Of a stretch of DNA of 64,000 nt, positions 1 to 9,800 are shown one piece after another; positions within the stretch are counted from its first letter, which is position 1, and each line of letters begins with the position of its first letter. The stretch spans positions 62,001 to 126,000 of the forward strand of contig WGLT01000013.1 in NCBI GenBank assembly GCA_016125425.1, in the 5' to 3' direction. The notes under the pieces were generated by a model, which did no database searches, was not told where the DNA came from, and saw nothing but the letters and a program-made list of their open reading frames with translations. The stretch is from Alphaproteobacteria bacterium (GTDB lineage Bacteria > Pseudomonadota > Alphaproteobacteria > Caulobacterales > Parvularculaceae). The position numbers were made by a program, and so were the translations under genes.

Positions 1-1
1 C

Positions 2-1378
2 GCTGATCAGGCGTTGGCGTCCGTTCTGGCTGTCAGAGCGGCGGCGCTCGCCAATGCGACGAATGACGAACTCACGCTCCGCGCGGACGGAGCTCTTTTG
101 TGGCGCGGAGCGCAAGTGGCGCGTCTCATCAAAGGTCCCACGCCATTGCGTCCGGAGATCGTCCTGTCCGGAGTCGATGCGGTTTCTCCGCATCTTCGCG
201 GACGAATTAAAGATCGACTGACGAGCTTTCTCGCTTCTCGCGTCGAAATCCTGCTTGGCGACCTCATCGCCCTCACTCACGCGGTTAATTCGACGGATGC
301 TGACGGGCTTGGATCCCTCGCACGCGGCGTCGCTTTTCGCCTGCTCGAGAATTTCGGCGCAATGTCGCGCGCGCAATTCGGCGACGAGCTGAAACAGCTC
401 GATCAGAACGAGCGTGGCAAGCTCAGAAAACTGGGCGTGCGTTTTGGCGAATATACGCTGTATATGCCCTCGCTCCTCAAGCCAGCGCCGGCGCGCCTGC
501 TCACTTTGCTTTGGGCTTTGTGGAGCGGCAGGAATGCGGCGGACTTCGAGCCCCCGAAGGCCGGACTTGTATCGCTCGCAGCCGACAATGACCTTCCGCA
601 TGCCTATTATTATGCGTCCGGTTACCGGCCGTCCGGGACGCGCGCTGTCAGGATTGACATGCTGGAACGCCTCGCGGGCCAGATCAGGTCTGAACGGAAA
701 GACGGCGCCTATCGGGGAGGTTTCGAGGCGAGTCCCCAAATGATGTCGCTCGTCGGATGTTCGGGAGAAGACTTCGAATCTATCCTCGGCTCTCTCGGTT
801 ATCGAAAACAGTCTATCCGCATTCCCGTCGCAGCCAATGGCGAGCCGGCGAAAAACGATACAGCGTCCGAGCAATCGCCGCCGGACAGCGGCGGGCCCGC
901 TGCGGAGCAAGATATTTCGCCGCATGACGATGGGGCGACAGTCGACCCGGCGCAATCCTCCCCCGACGCGACGCCGGCGGATTCAAGCACAAACGCCGAC
1001 TGCGCAGCCCCGCAGAGCGCCGCAATCGCGGCGGACTCCGCAGGAGAAAACGAATCGCCGGCCGCGATCCGTGCGGAACGCGAAGTCGTCATTTGGCGGT
1101 TGGCGCCGCGCAAGCCTCCCCGGTCGAAACATCGGCCCGTTCGCCCGGAACGCGGCGCCGGCGCTTCGAAAACGAAAGCCGGCGCGCCCGGTCGGGAGGC
1201 ACGCCCGCGCAAATTTGACCGCCCCCGCGCCGGCGGCCCGCCGCCCAAGCCGCACTCTATCAGGCCTCAGCATCGCAAAGTCGCCGATCCGAATTCGCCC
1301 TTCGCCGTTCTGGCCGGACTCAAGGACGAACTCGTCAAGAGTAAGACCGCCGACAAAAAACCTGAGAAAGCGAATTGA
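2..1378 (+). CDS. Helicase-related protein, C-terminal part (5' end outside window)
   Basis: The frame is already open at base 2, so the gene begins before the window; 458 residues are visible. Residues 1-270 resemble the region C-terminal to the motor of the alphaproteobacterial superfamily 2 helicases (SUV3/MgpS-like) that precede S4-fdxA-carD in many Hyphomicrobiales. No Walker or DEAD/DEXH motif lies in the visible part, so the helicase call rests on this C-terminal resemblance and on gene order. From about residue 275 the protein becomes a low-complexity Ala/Pro/Asp/Ser stretch and then an Arg/Lys/Pro-rich tail, which suggests nucleic-acid contacts. The TGA stop overlaps the start of the S4 gene, so the two are probably co-translated. 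Confidence 0.7.
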   Translation, partial: ADQALASVLAVRAAALANATNDELTLRADGALLWRGAQVARLIKGPTPLRPEIVLSGVDAVSPHLRGRIKDRLTSFLASRVEILLGDLIALTHAVNSTDADGLGSLARGVAFRLLENFGAMSRAQFGDELKQLDQNERGKLRKLGVRFGEYTLYMPSLLKPAPARLLTLLWALWSGRNAADFEPPKAGLVSLAADNDLPHAYYYASGYRPSGTRAVRIDMLERLAGQIRSERKDGAYRGGFEASPQMMSLVGCSGEDFESILGSLGYRKQSIRIPVAANGEPAKNDTASEQSPPDSGGPAAEQDISPHDDGATVDPAQSSPDATPADSSTNADCAAPQSAAIAADSAGENESPAAIRAEREVVIWRLAPRKPPRSKHRPVRPERGAGASKTKAGAPGREARPRKFDRPRAGGPPPKPHSIRPQHRKVADPNSPFAVLAGLKDELVKSKTADKKPEKAN

Positions 1379-1716
1379 TCCGCGAGAAAAACGCCATTTC
1401 CGGAGCGCTGACAGCGCAGAGGATCGACAAGTGGCTTTGGTGCGCGCGGCTCTTCAAGACCCGCTCACAAGCCAGCAAGGCGGCGGCCTCGGGCAGCCTC
1501 CGATTGATGCGGGACGGCGCGACCTTTCGCGTCGAGAAAGCCAGCGCTCTCATCCGAGCCGGCGATCGGATCGCCTTCCTTCAGGGCCAAAAGCTCCGCG
1601 TCATTGAAATCATCGCATGCGCCGCGCGCCGGGGCCCCTCCGGCGAAGCCCGAATGCTGTATACGGAACCGGCGGCGGCCTCGCTGATTGAGGTCCGCAA
1701 TCCGGAGTTGGAGTGA
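1375..1716 (+). CDS. S4-domain RNA-binding protein (Hsp15/HslR-like)
   Basis: A small basic protein of 113 residues. Residues 14-75 form an S4 domain with the family signature RIDKWLWCARLFKTRS. In E. coli the relative Hsp15 binds stalled 50S subunits that carry nascent peptidyl-tRNA; a similar ribosome-rescue role is inferred here. The start is the TTG at 1375, which overlaps the TGA of the helicase gene; no better start is seen before the S4 domain. The stop overlaps the ATG of the next gene, so helicase, S4 and TerB-like genes form one coupled unit. Confidence 0.85.
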   Translation: MIREKNAISGALTAQRIDKWLWCARLFKTRSQASKAAASGSLRLMRDGATFRVEKASALIRAGDRIAFLQGQKLRVIEIIACAARRGPSGEARMLYTEPAAASLIEVRNPELE

Positions 1717-2168
1717 TGTTCGAAAAGCTGCGTGCGTTCTTTGCCGCTCCCCGTCCGCCCGCGGAGGCCGAAAACGAGCTTGGCGTCGCTGTCGCCGCAT
1801 TGCTTGTGGAAGCCGCCCGGGCGGATGAATTCTATGACGACACCGAACGAGGCCTGATCGACAGATTCCTGGCTCGTCATTTCAATCTGGACGCCGACGC
1901 CGCGGCCGATCTGCGAGCGCGGGGCGAACAAAAACAGGCCCAAGCGAACGACCTTCACGGCTTCACAAAGATCATCAAGACCCTAAGCGGGCCTGAGAAG
2001 ATCGCGTTGATCGAACGGATGTGGGAAATTGTTCTGTCGGACGCCAGGCGCGACCCACACGAAGAGGCGCTAATCAGACGGGTCTGCGGGCTCATCTATG
2101 TGAGCGACCCGGAGAGCGGCGCGGCGCGCCACCGGGCCGAAACGGCCCTTCGTGAGGGTAGGGCATGA
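1716..2168 (+). CDS. TerB-family protein
   Basis: A 150-residue all-helical protein matching the TerB/tellurite-resistance fold. It is acidic, with a middle block of the pattern GPEKIALIERMWEIVLSD followed by an RRVCGLIYV helix, which is typical of the stand-alone TerB-like proteins of alphaproteobacteria. The ATG at 1716 overlaps the upstream TGA; a GTG at 1713 is also possible. No other ter gene is nearby, so tellurite resistance should not be assumed. The function is unknown; a housekeeping stress or metal-sensing role is a guess. Confidence 0.75.
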   Translation: MFEKLRAFFAAPRPPAEAENELGVAVAALLVEAARADEFYDDTERGLIDRFLARHFNLDADAAADLRARGEQKQAQANDLHGFTKIIKTLSGPEKIALIERMWEIVLSDARRDPHEEALIRRVCGLIYVSDPESGAARHRAETALREGRA

Positions 2169-2243
2169 ACGTTCGCCGCTTGCGCCCTCGCGCCAAAACG
2201 CTATCAAAGGCGACCTGCCGGGGACGCTAGGAGTGACAAGCCC

Positions 2244-2582
2244 ATGACTTACGTGGTGACCGAAGCCTGCATCAAATGCAAATACACGGATTGCGTGGAG
2301 GTTTGCCCGGTCGACTGTTTTTACGAAGGCGAGAACATGCTCGTCATCCATCCGGATGAATGCATTGATTGCGGCGTTTGCGAGCCCGAATGCCCGGCCG
2401 AAGCGATCATCCCGGATACCGACGATTCCGACGGCAAATGGGTGGAGCTCAACGCCAAATATGCGGCGGAGTGGCCCAACATCACGCAAAAGTGCGATCC
2501 CCTGCCCGACGCCGACGCCTTCGCGCAGGAAGAGGGCAAACTGGAGAAATATTTCAGCCCGAACCCCGGCAAGGGCTCCTGA
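2244..2582 (+). CDS. fdxA: 7Fe ferredoxin FdxA
   Basis: A 112-residue ferredoxin. The N-terminal half carries two cysteine clusters, [14 protein letters not shown] and [12 protein letters not shown], with the spacing of the [3Fe-4S]/[4Fe-4S] FdxA family. The acidic C-terminal part of about 45 residues (AEWPNITQK region) is also family-typical. It is a soluble low-potential electron carrier; the partner enzyme cannot be told from the sequence. An AGGAG stands about 10 bases before the ATG. The order S4 - fdxA - carD is conserved in Hyphomicrobiales; the TerB-like gene is inserted here. Confidence 0.95.
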   Translation: MTYVVTEACIKCKYTDCVEVCPVDCFYEGENMLVIHPDECIDCGVCEPECPAEAIIPDTDDSDGKWVELNAKYAAEWPNITQKCDPLPDADAFAQEEGKLEKYFSPNPGKGS

Positions 2583-2813
2583 ACCAAGCCCTCGGGCCTG
2601 GGACGGACCCGATGGCGCAGCGTGAAATTTTATGCTATTGTTATCCATAGAACGCTGGGAAGCAGGCTCTTTGCCTGCTTAAGCCAGAGTATTAGGGATT
2701 TGAGCAAAGCCGCTGAAGAAGCGCGATTAATCGTTAGATCAACAAGCCTGAACTGGGGTGGCCGGGCACGCAAGGGGTGGTGCTGGCCCAGTGAGGGTTT
2801 TGCGCTACGCCGT

Positions 2814-2837
2814 GACGGCGAGAAGGGACACGCCGTC
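2814..2837 (+). repeat. Perfect hairpin in the carD leader
   Basis: GACGGCG at 2814-2820 and CGCCGTC at 2831-2837 form a 7-bp stem with a 10-nt loop, 26 bases before the carD ATG. No T-run follows, so it is a leader stem or operator rather than a terminator. Confidence 0.4.
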
Positions 2838-2863
2838 CGGAAACACAGGAAGAGAGTTTGCGA

Positions 2864-3994
2864 ATGGCGACCAAAACGGCCGGAAAGAGCCCTGCTAAAA
2901 CAGCGAAATCCAAATCCAAGAAAGCCGCGCCGCGCCGGCTGAAGCCACGTAAGGCGTCGACAAGCCAGGCGAAGGCCGCCAGGACCGCAGGCAAACCCGC
3001 CGCCAAAGCGAAGTCCAAAGCGACGCCCAAGGCCGCGAAAGCCGCTGCGGCGAAAAAGCCGCGCGCCAAGACGCAAGCCAAATCTGTCGAACCGACAAAG
3101 CACGCGGCGAAGAAACAAGCAGCCGCGGCAAAAACTTCGGCGTCTAAGTCAGACGGAAAGGTCGCATCGACAGCCGCCAAGACAAGCGTCAAAAAGCCCG
3201 CCAAGAAAGCGCCTGCAAAAGAGCCCGCGGCGAAGAAGACGTCTCCAAATTCGGCGCCAAAGAAAGCGGCCGGCAAACCGCCGTCCACAAAGTCCGCCAG
3301 CAAGGCGACCGCAAAAAAAGAATCGGTCAAGAAAAAGCCGGAAACCGCAGCTAAAAAGAAGGCTCTCGTCGGACAAAAACCACGCTCGCCGAAAGCATCG
3401 GAGTCAGCTGACTTCCTCGTCCCTCAACATGTTCAAAAGGCCACTTCTTCCGTGAACGAAGCTCCAGTAAAAGCGTCCCCTGCATCCGCCGAAGCTAAGC
3501 TCGATTTCAAAGTGAATGACAGCATCGTCTATCCGGCTCACGGCGTGGGAAAGATTGTGGGTATCGAGAAACAAACCATCGCCGGGGTGACCAATGAGCT
3601 TTTTCTGATCGTCTTCGAACAGGAGAAGATGAAGCTTCGCGTCCCGACGGCAAAGGCGAAGGCGGTGGGAATGCGCGCCCTGTCGGATCCGGCTTTGGTC
3701 AAGAAGGCAGTCGAAACGCTTAAAGGGCGCGCGCGCATCAAGCGCACTATGTGGAGCCGGAGAGCCCAAGAATACGAAGCTAAGATTAATTCGGGCGATA
3801 TTATCTCGGTCGCTGAAGTCGTGCGCGATCTTTACCGCGCTTCAGACCAGCCGGAGCAAAGCTATTCAGAACGGCAGCTTTTTGAAGCCGCTCTTGACAG
3901 GCTTGCGCGCGAAGTCGCCGCTGTAAACAAGACCGATCTTGCCGCAGCGATCGAAACGCTTGAGGCTTCATTGCAGCAAAAAAAGGCGGCCTAA
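2864..3994 (+). CDS. carD: CarD-family transcription regulator with long histone-H1-like N-terminal tail
   Basis: A 376-residue protein. Residues about 211-376 are a full CarD/RNAP-interacting module: a Tudor-like RID (VYPAHGVGKIVGIEKQTIAG) followed by a helical DNA-binding part. CarD binds the RNA polymerase beta subunit and stabilises open promoter complexes. Residues 1-210 are almost entirely Lys, Ala, Pro, Ser and Thr, resembling the tail of histone H1. Alphaproteobacterial CarD proteins often have such a tail, but this one is longer than the CarD module itself. The ATG at 2864 is chosen because AGGAAGAGAG lies 7 bases upstream; a TTG at 2858 is in frame but poorly placed. Confidence 0.9.
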   Translation: MATKTAGKSPAKTAKSKSKKAAPRRLKPRKASTSQAKAARTAGKPAAKAKSKATPKAAKAAAAKKPRAKTQAKSVEPTKHAAKKQAAAAKTSASKSDGKVASTAAKTSVKKPAKKAPAKEPAAKKTSPNSAPKKAAGKPPSTKSASKATAKKESVKKKPETAAKKKALVGQKPRSPKASESADFLVPQHVQKATSSVNEAPVKASPASAEAKLDFKVNDSIVYPAHGVGKIVGIEKQTIAGVTNELFLIVFEQEKMKLRVPTAKAKAVGMRALSDPALVKKAVETLKGRARIKRTMWSRRAQEYEAKINSGDIISVAEVVRDLYRASDQPEQSYSERQLFEAALDRLAREVAAVNKTDLAAAIETLEASLQQKKAA

Positions 3995-4023
3995 AACCGT
4001 CTGTCAGGGCGATTGTACGGTTT
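3994..4023. repeat. Inverted repeat between convergent genes
   Basis: AAACCGT (3994-4000) and ACGGTTT (4017-4023) flank a 16-nt loop that spans the stop codons of carD and the convergent SNase-like gene. It could act as a weak bidirectional terminator, but lacks a long T-run. Confidence 0.3.
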
Positions 4024-4819
4024 CTACGCGGCCCGACCGCTGACTCGTTTTTTGAAAACGCGGAGCTGCGTTGATACCCCCAGCGTTCACGATTTCGATC
4101 TGCGTCAGATTGCTCGCCTCGATCGATGGGCCGTTGATCCATTTTACGTAACCGCGAACGCGGAGACGTGCACCCGCCAACGCAGCAAGATCGTTCCCTT
4201 GCCGTTTCCAGTCGCGCGCTTGCCGCGCGCGCACCGTGACGGTGAAATCGGTGCGATAATCTTTCCCGAAGTTTAGATAGACACGGCCTCGTCCCGAATA
4301 GGTTTTTTCGACGACGCCCTCGACAATATTGAATGCCCCCACGGCGCCGCGCGCCTTTAAAGCATCGAAAACACGATACCTCGGATTAGCCCAGAGACCG
4401 CGGTGCGACACCCGCGCTTCTATCTCCAATTTCAGTAATCGCCGAATGAATTCGGCGTCGTCGTCTTCCGGCAGCACCCTCGCCGCGCCTGCGGATACCA
4501 GCAATTCCTGCAAACTCCGCCTGACGCCGCCTACGTCGACATAGACACGCCCGGCCTTCCGTCCCCACCGATCGCGCTTCCAGAGCTTGTCATGCTCCAA
4601 GGGCGTAAGCGCCAGCAACGTTTGCAGAGCCGCCTTGGCTTCTTTCCCATAAGGATCACTTTCAGGAAGGACGCGCGGCGCGACGATATCAACGAGATGT
4701 GTTTCGACGCCGTCCTCTATGAAAGCGTCGCCGTTTATTGCTTCGGCGAAATTGTCGGCGCGTGCTGGGCCGATTATGCTTGCGCACACGAAGCACTGAA
4801 TGAACCGCCTTCTTATCAT
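4004..4819 (-). CDS. Thermonuclease-family (SNase-like) exported protein
   Basis: A 271-residue protein. It has a short hydrophobic N-terminus ending near ARA (residues 1-21), which suggests export. Residues 30-150 fit the staphylococcal-nuclease OB-fold: an early acidic segment, a central RDRWGRKAGRVYVD strand and an EARVSHRGLWAN helix. A second OB-like region follows (residues 160-250). Whether all three nuclease catalytic residues are present cannot be settled by eye. Its ATG overlaps the pbpC stop (ATGA), so it is the third gene of the yfhM-pbpC operon. Confidence 0.75.
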   Translation of the reverse strand: MIRRRFIQCFVCASIIGPARADNFAEAINGDAFIEDGVETHLVDIVAPRVLPESDPYGKEAKAALQTLLALTPLEHDKLWKRDRWGRKAGRVYVDVGGVRRSLQELLVSAGAARVLPEDDDAEFIRRLLKLEIEARVSHRGLWANPRYRVFDALKARGAVGAFNIVEGVVEKTYSGRGRVYLNFGKDYRTDFTVTVRARQARDWKRQGNDLAALAGARLRVRGYVKWINGPSIEASNLTQIEIVNAGGINAAPRFQKTSQRSGRVETVQSP

Positions 4820-6888
4820 CCGGCCGGCAGCACCCTCACCTTTGCGCTCGCGCTGCGTCCGTCCTTGTCAACAGCGGTCAAGTCGTAAAAGCCGGGGCCG
4901 CTCGGCCGCCAAACGGCGCGCCCCGCAGCATCCGGCTCAATCGCATCTCCGTTCACATACCAATGATACTCGCCCGTCCCTTTTCGCGCAGACAGCGCGA
5001 TGGCGCGTCCCGGCGCATTGAAGAGTTCGACGCCGTTGCGAGGAAAAACAATTTCTGGCGCCGTCTGTCGACGCGGCGGCGCAAGCCGCGCGATCGCCGG
5101 CCCGTCCGGTTCGGCCGGAAGCTGTTGTTGCGTAAGACCTTCAGGATCCATTCGCGCGAGCATGTCAAAGACGTCCATGAGAAGCGGCGCGGCCGCTTTT
5201 CGACCGGTCTGGCCCGGCCGCGGCGCGCCGTCCGCGCGTCCGACCCACACAACAACGGTATATTTGCCTGCATGACCGGCCGACCAGGCGTCCCGAAATC
5301 CGTAAGAAGTTCCCGTCTTGTAGGCGACGCGCGGCGCTGCTTTCGAAAGTTCGGCCGGCATACGTCCCTCAAGGGCCGGCGCGCCGGCGAGGATATCGCT
5401 TATTCGGTTCGCGCTCGCCGGAGAAAAAAGGCGCAGATTCGGGTCCTGCTTTCGAAGGTTCTCTTCCTGGTCGGTTGTCCATGCGAGCGGTTTCACCGCG
5501 CCGCCGTCCGCCAGACCTGCGTATAACATCGCCAGATCGCGCATGCTCACGCCTGCGCCCCCTAGCGCAAGCGTCAATCCAAATCCGGCGTCGGCCTTTT
5601 TCGGTCCTTCCAGTCGAACGCCTGCGGCCCGCAAGAGCGCGGCTAGTTTTTCGGCGCCGAGCGCATCAAGCAGCCGCACCGCCGGCAGATTGAGAGAATG
5701 CTGCAGCGCCTCCTTCACTCGGACTTCGCCTCGAAACTTTCGATCAAAGTCTTCAGGCGCATATCCGTCGAAAGATTGAGGCATGTCCTCAATCACTGTC
5801 TCCGGCCCGACAAGTCCGTCCTCGAACGCCATTCCATAAATGAAGGGTTTTAACGTCGATCCGGGCGAGCGCACAGCACGAGTCAAATCCAGCCAGCCGC
5901 CCGGAACATCGAAGCCGGCCGATCCGACCGCCGCACGAACGCCATGCGTATCGTTGTCAACGATGATCAGGGCGGCCGTCGCACCGTCTCTGAAATTGGC
6001 GGCGTAGCTTGCAGCGAGCGCTTCTGCCCTGCGCTGAAGTCGTAGATCAAGACTGGAACGTATGGTGGCTTTGGATCTTTCGGCCAAAGCAAGTTCGCGG
6101 GCCGCTTGATAGGCGACATTCAGGAGCTGTGAACGTGTCTTCGGAAGCGGCGCAGATTCGGCTTCGGCCAGCCGTGCGCGCGGCATCAAACCTTCCTCAA
6201 CAAACTTATTGAGGATGAGGTTTCGCGCGGCTCGCGCCGCAGCGGGATGCAGATCCGGTCGGCGGGCCTCCGGCGCCTGCGGCAGCGCTATCAACAGCGC
6301 CTGCTCCGCATCGGTCAATCGAGCCGGTTCCTTGCCGAAATAGGTCAAGCTCGCCGCGCGTACGCCTTCGAGATTTCCGCCGTAAGGCGCTAGCGTAAGG
6401 TAAAGCTCCAATATTTCTGACTTCGTCAGTCGCCGCTCAATTTGCAGCGCCCGGAACATCTCGATGATCTTTGACGGAATCGTACGCGCCCTGGGCTCAA
6501 GAAGCCGCGCGACCTGCATGGTAATCGTCGAAGCGCCGGATGTGAAATGGCCAGTCGATATTGCGCTTGCCGAGGCGCGCAAGATCGCCGCGGGGTCCAC
6601 CCCCCAATGCGACCAGAAGCGCTTGTCTTCAATGACGACGACGCGATTTACGAAAGTCGGATCGATCGCGTCAAGTTCAGCATGAAACCGCCATCGCCCC
6701 TGCGCCGTCGTAAAGGCGCGAATCCATTTGCCGTCGTGATCCAGAACGAGCTGGCTCAAATTGTCTGCGCGCTGTAGCGGCGGCGGAAACGCGTAATCAG
6801 CCGCAATAACCATCGCGCAAACCGCCACGACGCCCGCGAAGGCGAACCTCCGGCGTAAGACAGCAAAAATCGGCAAGAAGCGGATCAT
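4816..6888 (-). CDS. pbpC: Penicillin-binding protein 1C
   Basis: A 690-residue bifunctional murein synthase. A membrane anchor (about residues 16-33) is followed by a GT51 transglycosylase domain with the catalytic EDKRFWSHWGVD box near residue 87. The transpeptidase domain has SPGSTLKPF (active-site Ser), HSLNLPAV (SxN) and YKTGTSYGF (KTG). The last 90 residues match the BiPBP_C domain of PBP1C. It acts in the periplasm. The start overlaps the stop of the alpha-2-macroglobulin gene by ATGA, reproducing the widespread yfhM-pbpC pair. Confidence 0.95.
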   Translation of the reverse strand: MIRFLPIFAVLRRRFAFAGVVAVCAMVIAADYAFPPPLQRADNLSQLVLDHDGKWIRAFTTAQGRWRFHAELDAIDPTFVNRVVVIEDKRFWSHWGVDPAAILRASASAISTGHFTSGASTITMQVARLLEPRARTIPSKIIEMFRALQIERRLTKSEILELYLTLAPYGGNLEGVRAASLTYFGKEPARLTDAEQALLIALPQAPEARRPDLHPAAARAARNLILNKFVEEGLMPRARLAEAESAPLPKTRSQLLNVAYQAARELALAERSKATIRSSLDLRLQRRAEALAASYAANFRDGATAALIIVDNDTHGVRAAVGSAGFDVPGGWLDLTRAVRSPGSTLKPFIYGMAFEDGLVGPETVIEDMPQSFDGYAPEDFDRKFRGEVRVKEALQHSLNLPAVRLLDALGAEKLAALLRAAGVRLEGPKKADAGFGLTLALGGAGVSMRDLAMLYAGLADGGAVKPLAWTTDQEENLRKQDPNLRLFSPASANRISDILAGAPALEGRMPAELSKAAPRVAYKTGTSYGFRDAWSAGHAGKYTVVVWVGRADGAPRPGQTGRKAAAPLLMDVFDMLARMDPEGLTQQQLPAEPDGPAIARLAPPRRQTAPEIVFPRNGVELFNAPGRAIALSARKGTGEYHWYVNGDAIEPDAAGRAVWRPSGPGFYDLTAVDKDGRSASAKVRVLPAG

Positions 6889-9800
6889 TGCGCCGGCGAT
6901 ATCGTTAATCTTTGCACGTCCGTCCGCCCGGTTATCCCGGGCCGATACATGTCCTCAATCACGGCGCCCGGCGCCACAAAAGCGCCGGGAGTGACCGCCC
7001 GGACAATGTAGGCGAGCTTGAAACGGGCGTCCTGTAGGTCTATCGCCGCAACAAATCGATCATCTCGCGCCTCTGCCACCTTGGCGCGACTGATTTCGCC
7101 AATCCATTTATACGGTCCGTCATTATCGCCGGGCATATCGGCGTCTTCGGGATTGAGAACAGCTTCGATTTCGAAGCCGGCGGGCAGCAAGTCCGCGATG
7201 ACAGCCGGGTGAAGACGCTTATCCTGCGTCGCGCCCGAAAGCACAACGACGATACGCTCATTCTGTCGAACGGCTGAAAGATCCACGGGGGCGCCGTCAC
7301 GCGTCTCGAACTGCTTCGCAATTGTAAAGCCGTTCGATACGGGGGGAGGCGCAGTCTTCGGCGCGCCGGACACCGTGACGTTCCTGAATATCGGCCCCTC
7401 TCCCGTATTCGTATATTTTATGCTGTCACGGAGCTCAGAAATACGAGGCGAAAAACTAGGCGCGGGCGCCAAATTTTTCAACGCAACGTCATTCTGCGAC
7501 AACGCCATCGGTCCGGCATTTTTTAGCAAGGCGTGCGAGGCAAGGAGGATAAAGGCCTTTTCCTGCGTTTGAAGCTGACTGGGTTCGCGCATCATTGCGG
7601 AGAATTTGACAGCGACCTCTTCGACAAGGTCATTGCGGCCCGCTTCCGCTGCGAGCGCAAGCACGCCCGCTACATCGCGCAACGGCGTTTGGTAGTAGTC
7701 TCCATTATTTTGATAGCCGATCGCCGCGATCGCCTTAGCGAAGCCGTCGGTCGAACGCGCCCGATCTCCCATTAAGAGCAGCGCGGCAGAAACCTGCGCT
7801 CGCGCTAGCGGGCTCGGAGTCGAATCGAACATCGCATCGTGGAAGTAACGCAGGTCTGAAAGGTCTGCGCGACCGGCCCGCGCGAGCACATAAAGCGCGT
7901 AAGCCGCCGCGCGACGACGCAAGAGATCTTTCGTGTCCTGCGAACCGGGCCAGGAATAGATTCCCATCTGGTATCCGACAGAAACCCAACTTCCGACCTT
8001 TGTGACCTGTGCGAGCGCGTCATACGCTTTGTCGAGGGCCTCGTCCGGAACGGCGTACCCGGCCTGTTTGGCTCTGAAGAGGAAATCCGTGACATACGCG
8101 CCGAGCCACGGACTCGCCCACCCGTCCCCTTCGCGCCACAAGCCGAAAGCGCCGTCAGAGCCTTGGCGATTCAGAAGATCATTGATGGCCTTCTGGACGC
8201 GCGGCCGAACTGCACGTTCAGGACCTTGCCCGGTTTCTCCGGCCAGGACGTCAATATACAGAAGCGGCATCGCAGAGCTTACAAGCTGCTCCGTACAGCC
8301 ATAGGGATAACGGGAAAGCGCCTCGAGCAGCGGCCCCGGCTCGACGCCTTTGAGCCGCGAAAATGAAACCGTGATATTGGCCGATGCTGGCGCAAAAGGC
8401 GCGAGGAGCGATGCGTCGGCCACATAAGAGTCCCCCGGCTTAAGCTGAGCGGAGCTTGTAGTCGTCACCGGGAAGTAAGGCGTTCTCACCTCAATCGGAT
8501 AAGAGCGCGAAACATGAAAACCGCCCGGCCCAGTCACATTGAGTTTGACCGCGCCGACGCCCGTTGCTCCCGCAGTCAGCACATAGCGCTCGGTCCGCTT
8601 TTGCCCTTTTTTCAAGGCGAAAATCTGCGTTTGATTGATCGATGCCGGTCCCTCGCCCGTGATCGTCACCTTGTAATCGCCGTCCTCCCCATCCACGTTG
8701 TCGATGAGAAGCGTCGCTTCGGCCCTGTCCCCCGGCGCGAGAAAGCGCGACATCGCCAGCTCCGCCGGCACTGGATCGCGGACTGTCAGCGGACCCGACA
8801 TCGACCCCAATTGATCGACGCTCCAAGCGACCGCCATCAAGCGAAGTTCGCCGTTGAAGTCCGGCACAACGACCGAAACGGACGCTTTCCCGTCCGCGCC
8901 GACTTTTACCGGTCCCTCAAAGAGCGCAACGGATTTCGTAGGAACGACAGTAAGGCCTTCGCCGCCGATCTGGTCGCCGCCGAATTTCGCCGGCGCCCCG
9001 AGATTGGGATCCAGCATGCGGCCGTAGTCGTCGCGCACTTCTACGCCAAGTCTCTTCTTGCCGTAATAGAACCCAACCGGATCTGGCGAGGGAAACTTCG
9101 TCAGTCGCAATATGCCTTCGTCAACTGCCGCCAAAGTCAACATCACCGTCTCGTCGGGCTTGGCGTTATGAATAGTCACGGGCAGGTTGACCGTTTGTCG
9201 CGGACGCAGGATTTCCGGCGTCTTGATCGAGACATCGAGTTTTCGCGCTGACATATTGAAGGGTGCGTAAGCGACCGCCATCGCCCGGCGCGGCACTGGT
9301 CGGTTCGCGGGATCACGCGGCGTGATCACAGTCGCAAGCACGTAAAAGCCCGGCCCCCAGGAAGGGTCCGTTTCGATCGAGATTTCCCGCCCCTCCTCTC
9401 CGACTTTCACACGCTGGACAGACTGCACCTTGTCGGTAGCGACCACGATGATCGCCTCGCCGGCATAGGGCGGATTAATGAAGAAATGCGCCTTCGCGCC
9501 CGGCCGAATCGGCTCTGTCGGGCCCGTAATCGAGGCTTGATCCGGAGACTCGGCGCCTGCGGCGTAGGAGCGCCAGCCCACATAGAAGCGAATTTCCGAT
9601 CGAGCGCCGGACTTCGGATCCGTCACTTGCAGACGGTAAGAGCCCGCCTCAAGAGATTGTGTGATCTTCGCGGATCCGTTCGACGATGCGTTCGTCTTGC
9701 CCTCGCCGATCAAGACGTCCTTGTAGGATCGGCGCCATCGCCATTCGCCATTCTCTCTGTACCAATCAAACCAATAGTCCTCCTCCACAAGGCGCCATTC

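Noticed and set aside
2622-2942. 106-codon plus-strand frame between fdxA and carD
   Set aside because: It runs into carD in another frame and shows no family pattern; the gap is better read as the carD leader.
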